Of a stretch of DNA of 64,000 nucleotides, positions 18,880 to 28,311 are shown in pieces. Below the pieces are notes generated by a model. It saw nothing but the letters and a program-made list of their open reading frames with translations. It searched no databases and was not told the origin of the DNA. The DNA comes from Bradyrhizobium sp. B124 (GTDB lineage: Bacteria > Pseudomonadota > Alphaproteobacteria > Rhizobiales > Xanthobacteraceae). Made by a program: the position numbers and the translations under genes. Where the stretch lies: positions 7,568,001 to 7,632,000 of the forward strand of contig NZ_CP152413.1 of NCBI RefSeq assembly GCF_038967635.1, given 5' to 3'. Within the stretch, counting starts at the first letter, position 1. Each line of letters begins with the position of its first letter.

Positions 18880-18990
18880 GATGTCGCCCACCATTCCGGA
18901 ATGATCTCGCCCACCGTTCCGATTTGATGTCGCCCACCATTCCGAGATGATCTCGCCCACCATTCCGGGATGATGTCGCCCGGGGTGACG
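18880..18990 (+). repeat. IS21-family left-end iterons, 23-bp period
   Basis: Five starts at 18880, 18903, 18926, 18949 and 18972 repeat a unit beginning GAT(G/C)TCGCCCACC(A/G)TTCCG at an exact 23-bp period, with GATGTC and GATCTC alternating. The same array recurs at 52043-52153 in front of a deleted copy of the same IS. Multiple terminal repeats are the known transposase-binding ends of IS21 elements. Confidence 0.85.
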
Positions 18991-19048
18991 AGGCCTCTTC
19001 TGGCTCCGATACGGTCCCGCCTTTCCGGCTTTGCGAAGGGGGACCTGG

Positions 19049-20300
19049 ATGCCGACGGAGAGGTTTGCGATGCGCCATGTGCGCGATGTGATCAGATTGA
19101 AGTCGGCCGGGACGCCGACCCGCGAGATTGCGCGGCGGGTCGGCACGGCTCCTTCGACGGTGCGGTTGACGATCCGCCGGTTCGAGGCGGCGGGGCTGAC
19201 CTGGCCGTTGCCAGACGACGTCACCGACACGGTGCTGGAGGCCCGGCTGTTCGCCAGCGCCGGAGCCGGTCCCGGCACCCGGCGGGGCCATCGGCGGCAG
19301 GCGGAGCCGGACTGGGCGGCGGTGCATCGCGAGCTCAAGCGCAAGCACGTGACGCTGTCGATTGTGTGGGAGGAGTACATCGCGGGCGAACCCGGCGGGT
19401 ATCGCTATTCGCGGTTCTGCGAGCTCTACCGGGCCTGGGAAGGCCGGCTGTCGGTGACGATGCGCCAGTCGCATGCGGCCGGCGACAAGCTGTTCGTCGA
19501 CTATGCCGGCGACGGCGTGCCGGTGGTGATCGACCGGTTCACCGGCGAACGGCGCACTGCGCAGATCTTCGTCGCGGTGCTCGGCGCATCGAGCTTCACC
19601 TACGCGCAGGCGACCTGGACGCAGGGGCTCGCCGATTGGATCAGCGGCCACGTCGGCGCCTTCGAGGCGATCGGCGGCGTGCCGGCACTGCTGGTGCCGG
19701 ACAACACCAAAGTCGCTGTGATCAAGGCTTGCCTCTACGATCCCAGGATCAATCGCAATTATGCCGACATGGCGGCGCATTACGGCACCGCCATTCTGCC
19801 GGCCAGGCCGCGACGGCCGCGGGACAAGGCCAAAGTCGAGCAGGCGGTCCTGATGGTCGAACGCTGGCTGCTCGGACGGCTGCGCCACCGCACCTTCCAC
19901 AGCCTCGCCGAGGTCAACGCGGCGATCGCCGAGTTGATGATCCGGCTCAACGAGGAGCGACCAATTAGGCGGCTCGGTGTCACCCGCCGCAACTGGAGGA
20001 GATCGACCGGCCGGCGCTGAAGGCCCTGCTGCAGATCCCTTACGTGTTCGCCGAGTGGCGGATCTGCCGGGTTAGCATCGACTATCACGTCGAGGTCGAG
20101 GCGCATTACTACAGCGTCCCGCATCGCTCGTCCGCACCGAGGTCGAGGTGCGCTTCACCGCCCGCACCGTCGAGATATTCCACAAGGGTGAGCGGATTGC
20201 CGCGCATCAGCGCATGAGCGGCAACCACAAACATACGACCGTGCCGGAACACATGGCCTCCAGTCATCGGCGCTGCGCGGCTGGACCATCGAGCGCATCG
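19049..20300 (+). pseudogene. istA: IS21-family transposase istA, frameshifted and 3'-truncated
   Basis: From ATG 19049 (after AAGGGGGACC) the frame encodes an IstA with N-terminal helix-turn-helix (about 10-50: LKSAGTPTREIARRVGTA), and an integrase-type core with [15 protein letters not shown] and KAKVEQAV catalytic motifs. One base is lost near 19990, so the frame ends at 20020 while the continuation (PYVFAEWRICRVSIDYHVEV) runs in another frame to about 20300. There it is joined to the tail of an oppositely oriented IS21 istA. The istB gene is missing. The same transposase, with different lesions, is at 52160-53210. Confidence 0.85.
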
Positions 20301-21695
20301 TCGGCAGGCGGCATCGACACGCGCGTTGTCGTAGCTCCTGGCCAGCGACAGGATACCGAGGCAGGTGCGAAAGCCTTGCTCGGGATGCGGCCGGGCCGCG
20401 ATGACGGCCTGGAAAAACGCCGCGGCAGAGGGACCGATCTTCTCGCCGGCAGCGATCAATCCTCCCGGCGTCCATTTGCCGTAGCGGCGGTGGGCGCTCG
20501 GCATATGATCGGCGATGGTGGTATGGCCACGCCGGTTGGGCGCGCGGGCGTGGCTGGCGATCCTCTGTCCCTTGTGGAAGACCTCGATGGTCTTGTCGGC
20601 GATACGGACATCGACGAGTTCACGGATCAGCCGATAAGGGGGTGGAATACCAATGGCCGTCGATCTCGACATGATAGTCGGGCGCGACGCGGCAACGCTT
20701 CCAGCGCGCAAAGACGTAGGGCTGGTCCGGCAGTTCTCCCAGCTTGGGACGATCGATCTCGGCGAACAGCTCGGTCCGGCTGGAGCCAAAACCGCGCATC
20801 TGGCGGGCGTTGAGTTCGACGACGAGGCCGCGGATGGCCGCATTGAGCTCCGCCAGGGAAAAGAAGCGCTGGTTGCGCAGGCGGGCCAGGATCCAGCGCT
20901 GCGCGATCTGGACGGCGACCTCAACCTTGGCCTTGTCCTTTGGCCGCCTCGGCCTCGCCGCCAGGATCGCGGTGCCGTAATGACCGGCCATCTCGGCATA
21001 GGTTCGGTTGATCCCGGGATCGTAGCGATCGGGGTTGGTCACGGCGGCCTTGAGATTATCGCAGACCACGAACTTCGGCACGCCGCCGAGATACCTGAAC
21101 AGGTTGGCATGCACGCCGATCCAGTCGGACAGGCTCTCGCTTGGGCAGGCCTCGGCGTAGGTGTAGTTCGAGGCCCCCATCGCCGCGACGAACAGCTTCA
21201 TGGCGCGCACTTCGCCGGTGATGGGATCGAAGATGTCGATGGTGTCGCCAGCGAAATCGACGAACACCTTCTCCCCACCGATGTGGGTCTGACGCATGCT
21301 CGGCTGCGCCCGCTGCTTCCATGCCTCGAAAGTCGTGCAAAACCAGGTATAGCCAAAGCCGTCCGGATTGGCGGCGCGATACTCTTCCCACAACAGCAGG
21401 CGTGTCACGCTGCGCCGGCGTAGCTCCTTCTCCACATAAACCCAGTCGGGGGACGGTCGTCGGTCGCTTTGCGAGGCAGCCTTTGGCGCCGGGAACAGCA
21501 GCAGCTCCAGGCCCTCGTCATCCATGCCTCCGGCAGCGGCCAGCTCAGCCCGGCAAGGCGGGCGCGACGCACGTAGCCATGCACGACACCATTGCTCACT
21601 CCCAACGTCCGCGCGATGACGCGCTCGGTCAGGCCCTGATGCCTCAAACGTAGAACTTCTCGGATCCGGCGCATCGACAATCTCTGGGTAGGCAT
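20300..21695 (-). pseudogene. istA: Second IS21-family istA, opposite strand, frameshifted and 3'-truncated
   Basis: Read leftwards from ATG 21695, the N-terminal helix-turn-helix (RHQGLTERVIARTLGVSNG) is in one frame, the core (FVDFAGDTID, FVVCDNLKAAV, KAKVEVAV) in a second, and the C-terminal part (RIADKTIEVFHKGQRIA) in a third, so at least two frameshifts occurred. The sequence stops at about 20300, where it abuts the truncated plus-strand istA. It is a different IS21 lineage from its neighbour. Confidence 0.85.
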
Positions 21696-21774
21696 CAGGC
21701 TTCCTCATTGGTTGAATGAGAAACCCGTAGCCCGGTTGAGTTGTCGGCCGAAGCGTCCGGCACCGCCAAAAGGT

Positions 21775-21862
21775 GCTCACGATCGCCTGAAATCGCTGCT
21801 CACGATCCTCTGAAATCGTTGCTCACGATGCGCTGAAATCCGTGCTCACGATCCCGCGAAAC
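21775..21862 (-). repeat. IS21-family end iterons of the second element, 23-bp period
   Basis: GCTCACGAT recurs at 21775, 21798, 21821 and 21844, exactly 23 bp apart, each followed by a variable half such as CGCCTGAAATC. The array lies just upstream of the minus-strand istA, as expected of a transposase-binding end. Confidence 0.8.
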
Positions 21863-21864
21863 GC

Positions 21865-23204
21865 GCAGCGTAATCGCGGCTGACGTCTTCTTGAGAACAC
21901 GAGGATCGGTACGATCGGCGTCAGCAAATCGAAGAGGAGCCGCGCTATGAAGCAGTACGTTGGTCTGGACATCTCGATGGAAGAAACCAGCATTTGCGTT
22001 TTGGACCAGGCCGGAGGCGTGACATTCGAAGGTTGTGCGCCGACCAATCCGGAGGCGATCGCTAAGCTCCTACGGCGTCATGCCGGCAGTGCTGAGCGGA
22101 TCGTTTTTGAAACGGGCTCGCTATCCAATTGGCTCTGGCATCAACTCAGGGCACTGGGCTTTCCGGTGATTTGCCTTGATGCGCGTCACGCCAACGCGGC
22201 GCTATCGATGCGCATCAACAAGTCGGATCAGAACGATGCCAAGGGGTTGGCTGAAATGGCCCGCATGGGATGGTACCGGGAAGCTGCCGTGAAGGGGGCG
22301 GAGAGCAGGAAAACCCGTTCGATGCTGGCGGCTCGAACCAAGCTGGTAAATCTGGGGCGAGATATTGACAACCAAATGCGCGGTCTGTGCAAGGGGTTGG
22401 GAATAGTGCTCGGCAAGGCCGGCTCGACCAACCTGGCTCGCAAAGTCGATGCCGTGCTTGCTGAAGCGCCGGATTTGCAAGATATTTTCGCACCGCTGCT
22501 CCTTGCCCAATCCTGTTTGACTGAGCAAATTGAGAAGTTCGATCGACAACTCATGGCATTGGCAAAAGGCGACCAAACTGTTCGGCGAATGATGACCGTT
22601 CCCGGTATCGGTCCCCTGACTGCCCTGTCCTTCGTCGTTACCATCGACGACCCCACTCGCTTCAAACATTCCGCCGACGTGGGCGCCTATCTCGGCCTGA
22701 CACCAAGACGTTATCAATCCGGTGAGATGGATCGTACTGGCCGCATCTCCAAGCGTGGCAACCACCAGATGCGGACTTATTTGTTCGAGGCCGCGAACGT
22801 CCTGCTGACCGTTGTCAGGCGAGGTTCTGCGCTCAAGCGCTGGGACAGCAAGCTGGCCAAACGCATCGGCGCAAAGAGGGCCAAGGTGGCCGTCGCTCGC
22901 AAAATGGCTGTGATCCTCCATGCCATCTGGACCGATGGCACCGAATTCCAGGCAGAGATGCGCACCGCATGAACAAGTCTTAAACCAACCCAGATCCGCC
23001 TCCGGCGGAACAAGCGTCCCTGCCGGGACGAAGGTGTGGGCAATCTCGAAGTCGTCCCTGCGGGCTTCCATGCACCGCGCTCTTCACATCGAGATGCCAC
23101 ACCTCTTGAACGCCATCATGCGGCGCTCCTGCATCGAGACGACCGCGGAAAGAACCATGAACCCGGCAGTGGATCACTTTTGTTTGTCGGGGTTGACACT
23201 GTGC
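21865..23204 (+). mobile_element. IS110-family element, apparently intact
   Basis: One transposase gene with about 75 bp before it and about 230 non-coding bp after it. The right boundary is inferred from the point (about 23204) where a fragment of another, minus-strand IS110 transposase gene begins; the left boundary from the end of the IS21 iterons. Exact ends are not certain. Confidence 0.6.
21947..22972 (+). CDS. IS110-family DEDD transposase
   Basis: A 341-residue transposase with no visible lesion, starting at ATG after AGAGGAG. The N-terminal RuvC-like domain has the acidic residues in YVGLDISME, FETGSLSNWLW and KSDQNDAKGLAEM; the Tnp20 domain has MMTVPGIGPLTAL and the conserved serine region is replaced by LFEAANVLLT as in this subgroup. 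It differs clearly from the IS1111-type transposases at 10112, 35412 and 53805. Likely functional. Confidence 0.9.
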   Translation: MKQYVGLDISMEETSICVLDQAGGVTFEGCAPTNPEAIAKLLRRHAGSAERIVFETGSLSNWLWHQLRALGFPVICLDARHANAALSMRINKSDQNDAKGLAEMARMGWYREAAVKGAESRKTRSMLAARTKLVNLGRDIDNQMRGLCKGLGIVLGKAGSTNLARKVDAVLAEAPDLQDIFAPLLLAQSCLTEQIEKFDRQLMALAKGDQTVRRMMTVPGIGPLTALSFVVTIDDPTRFKHSADVGAYLGLTPRRYQSGEMDRTGRISKRGNHQMRTYLFEAANVLLTVVRRGSALKRWDSKLAKRIGAKRAKVAVARKMAVILHAIWTDGTEFQAEMRTA

Positions 23205-23304
23205 CCGCGATTAAAGAACGGACAACTACTTGTCCCATCTCGCCGACTACGCATATCGCAGTTTCCCTCTGCGAGACGTCCAGCCCAACGTATTGCTTCA
23301 TCAT
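23204..23304 (-). pseudogene. IS110-family transposase N-terminal fragment
   Basis: About 33 codons from ATG 23304 read MMKQYVGLDVSQRETAICVV, the start of an IS110 transposase related to but distinct from the neighbouring intact copy. It is cut at about 23204 by the right end of that element. Confidence 0.7.
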
Positions 23305-23447
23305 AGATGCTCCGAATCGTTTGATTGCGAGAGCTCGACAATAGCGAGAGTACCTCCCTCCCGAACGTCGACCGCAATTACGTCATCGTTTGCAAATTTG
23401 AGCAGTTCCGGATGGCGTTTGACATATCGGGGGACAGCCACCATCAT
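23301..23447 (-). CDS. Possible 48-residue small protein overlapping the NopD-like gene
   Basis: The frame MMVAVPRYVKRHPELLKFAN..SEHL starts with an ATG whose last bases overlap the TGA stop of the NopD-like gene (ATGA), and its own stop overlaps the ATG of the IS110 fragment. The overlaps could mean coupling or chance at deletion junctions. No family recognised. Confidence 0.25.
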   Translation of the reverse strand: MMVAVPRYVKRHPELLKFANDDVIAVDVREGGTLAIVELSQSNDSEHL

Positions 23448-26296
23448 GACCCCTTGCTCGGAGCAGGGCCCCCCGCTTCAAAAGTGAGCTGTTCTGTAAT
23501 CGAATCTGGACCGACGGCAAATGATGGAGCGGGCTGATTATTCTGCCCTGCCTGGATGTCCTGGCGAAGCTCCTGTTCCAGTCGGAGAAGCCCCTCTGGA
23601 TCGGCTGGAGAAGGCATGGATTGATCATCCGGATGTTCGAGCACTCGCCGAAGCTCGGCTGGAGACATCTGCTTTGGGTCGAACGCGACGTGCTCTTCCG
23701 ACGCCCATTTGGGGCTGTGCTGGAAGTCCAGGGGGAGATACATTGATAGATTGGGCAGTGGACCCCGCTCGTGAGCCCACTGATCTGCCGGGCCTGAGTT
23801 AGATGCCACTCCCGACGGCGCCGGTTCATCATCGAGTAGTTGCCGAAGCTCCTCCGGTTCAAAAGCGAGCTGTTCTGTATCGAAATCTGGACCGACGGCA
23901 AATGATGGAGCGGGCTGATTATTCTGCCCTGCCTGGATGTCCTGGCGAAGCTCCTGTTCCAGTCGGAGAAGCCCCTCTGGATCGGCTGGAGAAGGCATAG
24001 ATTGATCATCCAGATGTTCGAGCACTCGCCGAAGCTCCGCTGGAGACATCTGCTCTGGGTCGAACGCGACGTGCTCTTCCGACGCCCATTTGGGGCTGTG
24101 CTGGAAGTCCAGGGGGAGATACATTGATAGATTAGGCAGTGGCCCCCGCTCGTGAGCCCACTGATCTGTCGGGCCTGAGTTAGATGCCACTCCCGACGGC
24201 GCCGGTTCATCATCCAGTAGTTGCCGAAGCTCCTCCGGTTCAAAAGCGAGCTGCCCTGAATCGAAATCTGGACCGACGGCAAATGATGGAGCGGGCTGAT
24301 TATTCTGCCCTGCCTGGATGTCCTGGCGAAGCTCCTGTTCCAGTCGGAGAAGCCCCTCTGGATCGGCTGGAGAAGGCATAGATTGATCATCCAGATGTTC
24401 GAGCACTCGCCGAAGCTTCCCCGGAGACATCTGCTCTGGATCGAACGCGACGTGCTCTTGGACGAAAACCGACGGGGCGGGTTGATCATCCCGTGGTCTT
24501 GGAATCTGCTCGGGCCGCCTGCCAGCTTCCTGCCACGCGCTGTGCTGCGCAGCGGCGTTGCCGACGCCTTTCGGCTCCATCCGTACCGCCTTCTCGGAAT
24601 TGACGCGGGCGACCTTCTGGGGGGGAGGATTGGACTTAGTGTTGCCGCGTCCTATCGGCGCGCCCGTCGACCAGAAGGTCCGGAGATGGTTTAATGCGCG
24701 AAAGAAGTTTACGCGACTAGCTGTTCCGGTGAACTCGAACACGTCACCGGCATCGCTCAGCGACTCACTCTTGAGCCGAGCAGCAATGCTCGGCTTGTCT
24801 TTTGCGAAGAGCCAACGGCTAAAGCTACGAAGAGGGCCTACATACTGCTCCACCGTGGTGGCGGCCATCCCAGCCTCGATGAGGGCCTCCTCAAGACTCG
24901 AGATAACGGGAACATCCTCGGCATAAAGAGGCGGCGTGCCGCGTCCTATCGGCGCGCCCGTCGACCAGAAGGTCCGGAGATGGTTTAATGCGAGAAAGAA
25001 GTTTACGCGACTAGCTGTTCCGGTGAACTCGAACACGTCACCGGCATCGCTCAGCGACTCACTCTTGAGCCGAGCAACAATGCTCGGCTTGTCTTTTGCG
25101 AAGAGCCAACGGCTAAAGCTACGAAGAGAGCCTACATACGGCTTCACCGTGGTGGCGGCCATCCCAGCCTCGATGAGGGCCTCCTCAAGACTCGAGATAA
25201 CGGGAACATCCTCGGCATAAAGAGGCGGCGTGTCGCGTCCTATCGGCGCGCCCGTCGACCAGAAGGTCCGGAGATGGTTTAATGCGCGAAAGAAGTTTAC
25301 GCGACTACCTGTTCCGGTGAACTCGATCACGTCACCGTCATCGCTCAGCGACTTACTCTTGAGCCGAGCAGCAATGCTCGGCTTGTCTTTTGCGAAGAGC
25401 CAACGGCTAAAGCTACGAAGAGAGCCTACATACGGCTTCACCGTGGTGGCGGCCATCCCAGCCTCGATGAGAGACTCCTCAAGACTCGAGATAACGGGAA
25501 CATCCTCGGCATAAAGAGGCGGCGTCTCGCGCCCCGGGTGGATGACGGGCGTGGTTACGCCCGTCGACCGAAATTTCCGGAGATGATTTAACGCCTTAAG
25601 GAGTTTATTATTTTTACCCTCTGCGGTGAACTCGCGTACGTCACCGTCATCGCTCAGCGCCTCACTGTCGAGCCGAGCGACAATGCTCGCTCTGTTGTTT
25701 GCGAAGAGCCAACGGCTGAAGTTAAGAAGAGAACTTGCATACTGCCTCGCCGGGGTGGCGGTCATGCCGCCCTTGATGAGGGCCGCCTCAAGGCTCAAGA
25801 TAACGGGACCATCCTCCGAATAAAGAGGCCGCTTGTCCCGCTTTTCCGTTATCACAATTCCCGTTGAGTGAGCCGACTGCAGCGCCAAGGCTGACGGCAT
25901 TGCTCCACCACCTCCACTTGAATTCGCGATCTCGCCTAGCTGCCGCTCAAGCGGAACGCCTTGCGGATTGTTTCGGATCCTCGGCTTCTTTACCGGTCTC
26001 AACTCAGCTGTGCCATGCTCATCGTTGATTACGACCTCCTCGCTTGACAGGAGGTTGCTCCTGGCAAGTGCATCCATCAGCTCATCGCGGGACTGCTGGC
26101 CGTCGCTAGACACATTGGGGCGCAGGCTACCGCGCGACCCCCAATCGGGCATCGCCCAATCGGCCAGGCGCGCCGCTGCCATTTGCTGCTCAAAGGCTTC
26201 TTGCTCCGCCCGGTCTGCCTGCTGATCATCCATCAGTGCGTGCTGCACCTCTGAGGAGGCCGCTACATTGGAGGGGTCAAAATTGTGCGGGTCCAC
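23444..26296 (-). CDS. NopD/Bel2-5-related type III effector built of repeats, lacking the C48 protease domain
   Basis: A 950-residue protein from GTG 26296 (after GAGAGG, giving MDPHNF like other MD-starting effectors here); an upstream TTG at 26320 is less likely. A strong tts-box-like site lies about 40 bp upstream. Order of modules: acidic N-terminus; basic KKPR nuclear-localisation-like motif at 103-106; four tandem copies (about 156-246, 258-350, 356-448, 454-546) of a roughly 98-residue helical module with RWLFAKDKPSI, resembling the SAM-like N-terminal domain of tyrosine recombinases; then two and a half copies (about 612-950) of a 127-residue acidic module with FDPEQMSPAELRRVLEHLDD. 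The last copy is cut short, and the Ulp1/C48 domain found in the 37193-40180 paralogue is absent. Either a truncated gene or an effector working by binding alone. Confidence 0.75.
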   Translation of the reverse strand: MDPHNFDPSNVAASSEVQHALMDDQQADRAEQEAFEQQMAAARLADWAMPDWGSRGSLRPNVSSDGQQSRDELMDALARSNLLSSEEVVINDEHGTAELRPVKKPRIRNNPQGVPLERQLGEIANSSGGGGAMPSALALQSAHSTGIVITEKRDKRPLYSEDGPVILSLEAALIKGGMTATPARQYASSLLNFSRWLFANNRASIVARLDSEALSDDGDVREFTAEGKNNKLLKALNHLRKFRSTGVTTPVIHPGRETPPLYAEDVPVISSLEESLIEAGMAATTVKPYVGSLRSFSRWLFAKDKPSIAARLKSKSLSDDGDVIEFTGTGSRVNFFRALNHLRTFWSTGAPIGRDTPPLYAEDVPVISSLEEALIEAGMAATTVKPYVGSLRSFSRWLFAKDKPSIVARLKSESLSDAGDVFEFTGTASRVNFFLALNHLRTFWSTGAPIGRGTPPLYAEDVPVISSLEEALIEAGMAATTVEQYVGPLRSFSRWLFAKDKPSIAARLKSESLSDAGDVFEFTGTASRVNFFRALNHLRTFWSTGAPIGRGNTKSNPPPQKVARVNSEKAVRMEPKGVGNAAAQHSAWQEAGRRPEQIPRPRDDQPAPSVFVQEHVAFDPEQMSPGKLRRVLEHLDDQSMPSPADPEGLLRLEQELRQDIQAGQNNQPAPSFAVGPDFDSGQLAFEPEELRQLLDDEPAPSGVASNSGPTDQWAHERGPLPNLSMYLPLDFQHSPKWASEEHVAFDPEQMSPAELRRVLEHLDDQSMPSPADPEGLLRLEQELRQDIQAGQNNQPAPSFAVGPDFDTEQLAFEPEELRQLLDDEPAPSGVASNSGPADQWAHERGPLPNLSMYLPLDFQHSPKWASEEHVAFDPKQMSPAELRRVLEHPDDQSMPSPADPEGLLRLEQELRQDIQAGQNNQPAPSFAVGPDSITEQLTFEAGGPAPSKGS
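23476..24457 (-). repeat. Tandem 381-bp repeats inside the NopD-like gene
   Basis: Near-identical units begin at about 23476, 23857 and 24238 (period 381 bp, 127 codons); the third is partial, ending near 24457. Differences between copies are scattered single bases, which indicates recent expansion by unequal recombination. Confidence 0.85.
24642..25838 (-). repeat. Tandem 294-bp repeats inside the NopD-like gene
   Basis: Three nearly identical units start at about 24642, 24936 and 25230 (period 294 bp, 98 codons), each with the run TATCGGCGCGCCCGTCGACC near its left edge. A fourth, diverged unit covers about 25524-25838. The protein copies resemble recombinase SAM-like domains. Confidence 0.85.
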
Positions 26297-26335
26297 GCTA
26301 GCCTCTCGTCTACAGATCAACTGAGAAGCCTACCC

Positions 26336-26361
26336 GGGCAAGCTTTCGAGAAGCTGACGAG
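26336..26361 (-). promoter_or_regulatory. tts box upstream of the NopD-like repeat effector
   Basis: On the minus strand the site reads TCGTCAGCTTCTCGAAAGCT followed by TGCC, almost the textbook tts-box sequence. It lies about 40 bp before the GTG start. It is the best match of the three candidate boxes in the window. Confidence 0.8.
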
Positions 26362-26624
26362 GCACTCGCCCGTGAAGCCACGCAGCTCCCAAATCACGAA
26401 ATCGGGATACGGGGAGTCTCGCGACTCCGCCCCTCCCACACCACCGGACACACGGTCCGTATCCGGCGGTTCGGTGGATCATGCGGGCTGCTGCGCCGCG
26501 AGGAAGCCAAGCTGAGTGCGTTGAGGAACGCGATTGGCAGTAACCGGCATGAGGCCCCCACCTAGCCACCCCTCGGCTTGCGCGCGATACAGCCTGGCAT
26601 GAGCTGATCGGTGGAGGTGGAACG

Positions 26625-26854
26625 ATGGCAAATGCCATGCTTGATGCCAGGCAGGAAGATGACTCCTATCGTCGCGTCGAGGTGATCACTGGGGAGCGCC
26701 GACGGCGTCGGTGGACGGGCGAGGAGAAGGCCCGGATCGTGGCGGAGAGCTTTGGGGAGAGTGCGAACATCTCCGAGGTTGCGCGGCGCAATGGCGTTTC
26801 GCGGGGGCTGCTTACGGTGTGGCGACGCCAAGTTGCGGCGGCGGTGGCGGGCAA
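26625..26854 (+). pseudogene. IS66 tnpA fragment
   Basis: From ATG 26625 the frame encodes an IS66-type OrfA with helix-turn-helix (RRRWTGEEKARIVAESFGES and EVARRNGVSRGLLTVWRRQ). It is cut at 26855 by insertion of the IS630 element. Confidence 0.8.
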
Positions 26855-26869
26855 GGTTCATCACAGTGA

Positions 26870-27991
26870 TTATGACTCTTTGGCGGTGGCTGGATAGGCG
26901 CGGCCGAGTTTGGTGCGGGCTTTTTCTGTTGTGAACATCCATTTGATGCGGGCTCGGGTTTTATTCCGCCTCTTTTGCCATGCTGCGATCTCGTTTCGGA
27001 GCCTTTTGGGATCTGCGATGCGGCGGCCGAGACACTGGCGCTGTAGCACGCTGATCTCGCATTCGACCATGTTGAGCCAACTGGCGTGTTTCGGGGTGAA
27101 GTGGAATTCGAGGCGGCGCAGGATGCGCCGGGCCTCGGCGGGCGCGAAGGCCTCATACAGCGCCCCAGGCTTATGGATCGACAAATTGTCCTGCACGACA
27201 CGGATGCAGGCGGCGTCGGGATAATGGACGTCGACGAGATCACGCATGCAGTGGGCGTAGTCCACGGCGGCGCGGCGGTCGGTGACCTTGACGTTGCGCC
27301 AGCCCCGATGTGGATCGAAGGTGACGAAGAGATTGGCGGTGCCGTTGCGGCGATACTCGTAATCGTAGCGCTCGCGCTGTCCCGGTTGGGCCGGGACCGG
27401 CTGGCGCACCTCGCCGATCAGCTGGATGGGGGTCTCGTCGAAGCAGACCAGCGGCCGGGCGGGATTCTGCGTCTCGGCGTAGAGGTCGAGCACGTCCTCC
27501 ATGCGGGCAACGTATTCGCCGTCGACATGGGGAATGCACCACATGTCCCTGCGCCACGGCTTGAGGTCGTTCTCGGCCAGCCGGCGACGCACGGTCTCGC
27601 CCGACAGGCTGTTGTGATCGGTGAGCTTGACCATCGTGTCGGCCAGCAGCGTCAGCGTCCAGCGTTTGCAGCCAGCGGGCGGCTTGGCGCATGCGGTCGC
27701 CACCAGCAGGGCTTCCTCCTTGCCGGTCAGCTTGCGCTCAGCGCCCGGACGCGGCTCCTCGCTCAGGGCCCGCTCCAGATTGCCTTCCACGAAGCGGCGC
27801 CTGGTCCGGCCGACGGTGGAGAGGCTGACACTCACGGTCCGGGCAATCTCCTCGTCGCGGCAGCCTCCATCGGCCGCCAGCAAAATCTGCGCCCGCTTAA
27901 GCTTGCGGGCGGCGTGCTTGCCGCCGCCGAGCATCGCCGTCAGTTCGTCGCGCTCGGCTTGGCTCAATTCGACCCGATAACGTACATTCAT
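26870..27991 (-). CDS. IS630-family transposase
   Basis: A 373-residue protein starting at ATG 27991 after AAGGAGG. The N-terminal helix-turn-helix (about 25-75, with DEEIARTVSVSLSTVGR) is followed by a winged-helix segment and the DDE domain: Asp in CFDETPIQL, Asp in VQDNLSIHK and Glu in WLNMVECEIS. No lesion is visible and length is normal, so it may be active. Its 5' end faces the passenger gene across a 38-bp gap, so the two may share a divergent promoter region. Confidence 0.9.
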   Translation of the reverse strand: MNVRYRVELSQAERDELTAMLGGGKHAARKLKRAQILLAADGGCRDEEIARTVSVSLSTVGRTRRRFVEGNLERALSEEPRPGAERKLTGKEEALLVATACAKPPAGCKRWTLTLLADTMVKLTDHNSLSGETVRRRLAENDLKPWRRDMWCIPHVDGEYVARMEDVLDLYAETQNPARPLVCFDETPIQLIGEVRQPVPAQPGQRERYDYEYRRNGTANLFVTFDPHRGWRNVKVTDRRAAVDYAHCMRDLVDVHYPDAACIRVVQDNLSIHKPGALYEAFAPAEARRILRRLEFHFTPKHASWLNMVECEISVLQRQCLGRRIADPKRLRNEIAAWQKRRNKTRARIKWMFTTEKARTKLGRAYPATAKES

Positions 27992-28029
27992 GCTTTGCCT
28001 CCTTGTCGGAGGCCGGGACGAATCCAACG

Positions 28030-28311
28030 ATGAGTCAAAAATCAGGCGCGCGCTTCACCGAGAAGCAGGGTTATTACCTGGCCTTCATCCATACCTACGC
28101 CCATATGTTCGGACGTCCCCCCGCCGAAGCCGACATCCAGCGCCACTTCCGCGTCAGCCCGCCTTCGGTCCATCAGATGATCGTCACCCTCGAACGAAAC
28201 GGCTTCATCCGACGTCAACCCGGCGTCCCCAGAAGCATCGAAATCCTCGTGCCACCGGAAAGCTTGCCGATCCTCGAATGGCTCGGTATCAAAACGTCAA
28301 AATCACTGTGA
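28030..28311 (+). CDS. LexA-type winged-helix DNA-binding protein, IS630 passenger
   Basis: A 93-residue protein (MSQKSGARFTEKQGYYLAFI) that resembles the LexA DNA-binding domain: FTEKQGYYLAFIHTYAHMFG is the first helix, and PPSVHQMIVTLERNGFIRR is the recognition helix and wing. It has no protease or dimerisation domain. The stop codon falls inside the right inverted repeat, so it belongs to the element. It may repress the divergent transposase (inference). A fragment of a second copy lies at 40655-40866. Confidence 0.75.
   Translation: MSQKSGARFTEKQGYYLAFIHTYAHMFGRPPAEADIQRHFRVSPPSVHQMIVTLERNGFIRRQPGVPRSIEILVPPESLPILEWLGIKTSKSL

Noticed and set aside
18880..18990. CRISPR array (regular 23-bp repeats)
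   Set aside because: Units are contiguous without spacers, sit at an IS21 end, and recur at 52043 at the end of the same IS.
20653..21423. Plus-strand 256-codon frame
   Set aside because: It is the antisense shadow of the minus-strand IS21 istA.
24642..25523. CRISPR-like or satellite repeats
   Set aside because: The 294-bp units keep an open reading frame and encode protein modules of the effector.
27086..28033. Plus-strand 315-codon frame
   Set aside because: It is antisense to an intact IS630 transposase and has no recognisable domain.
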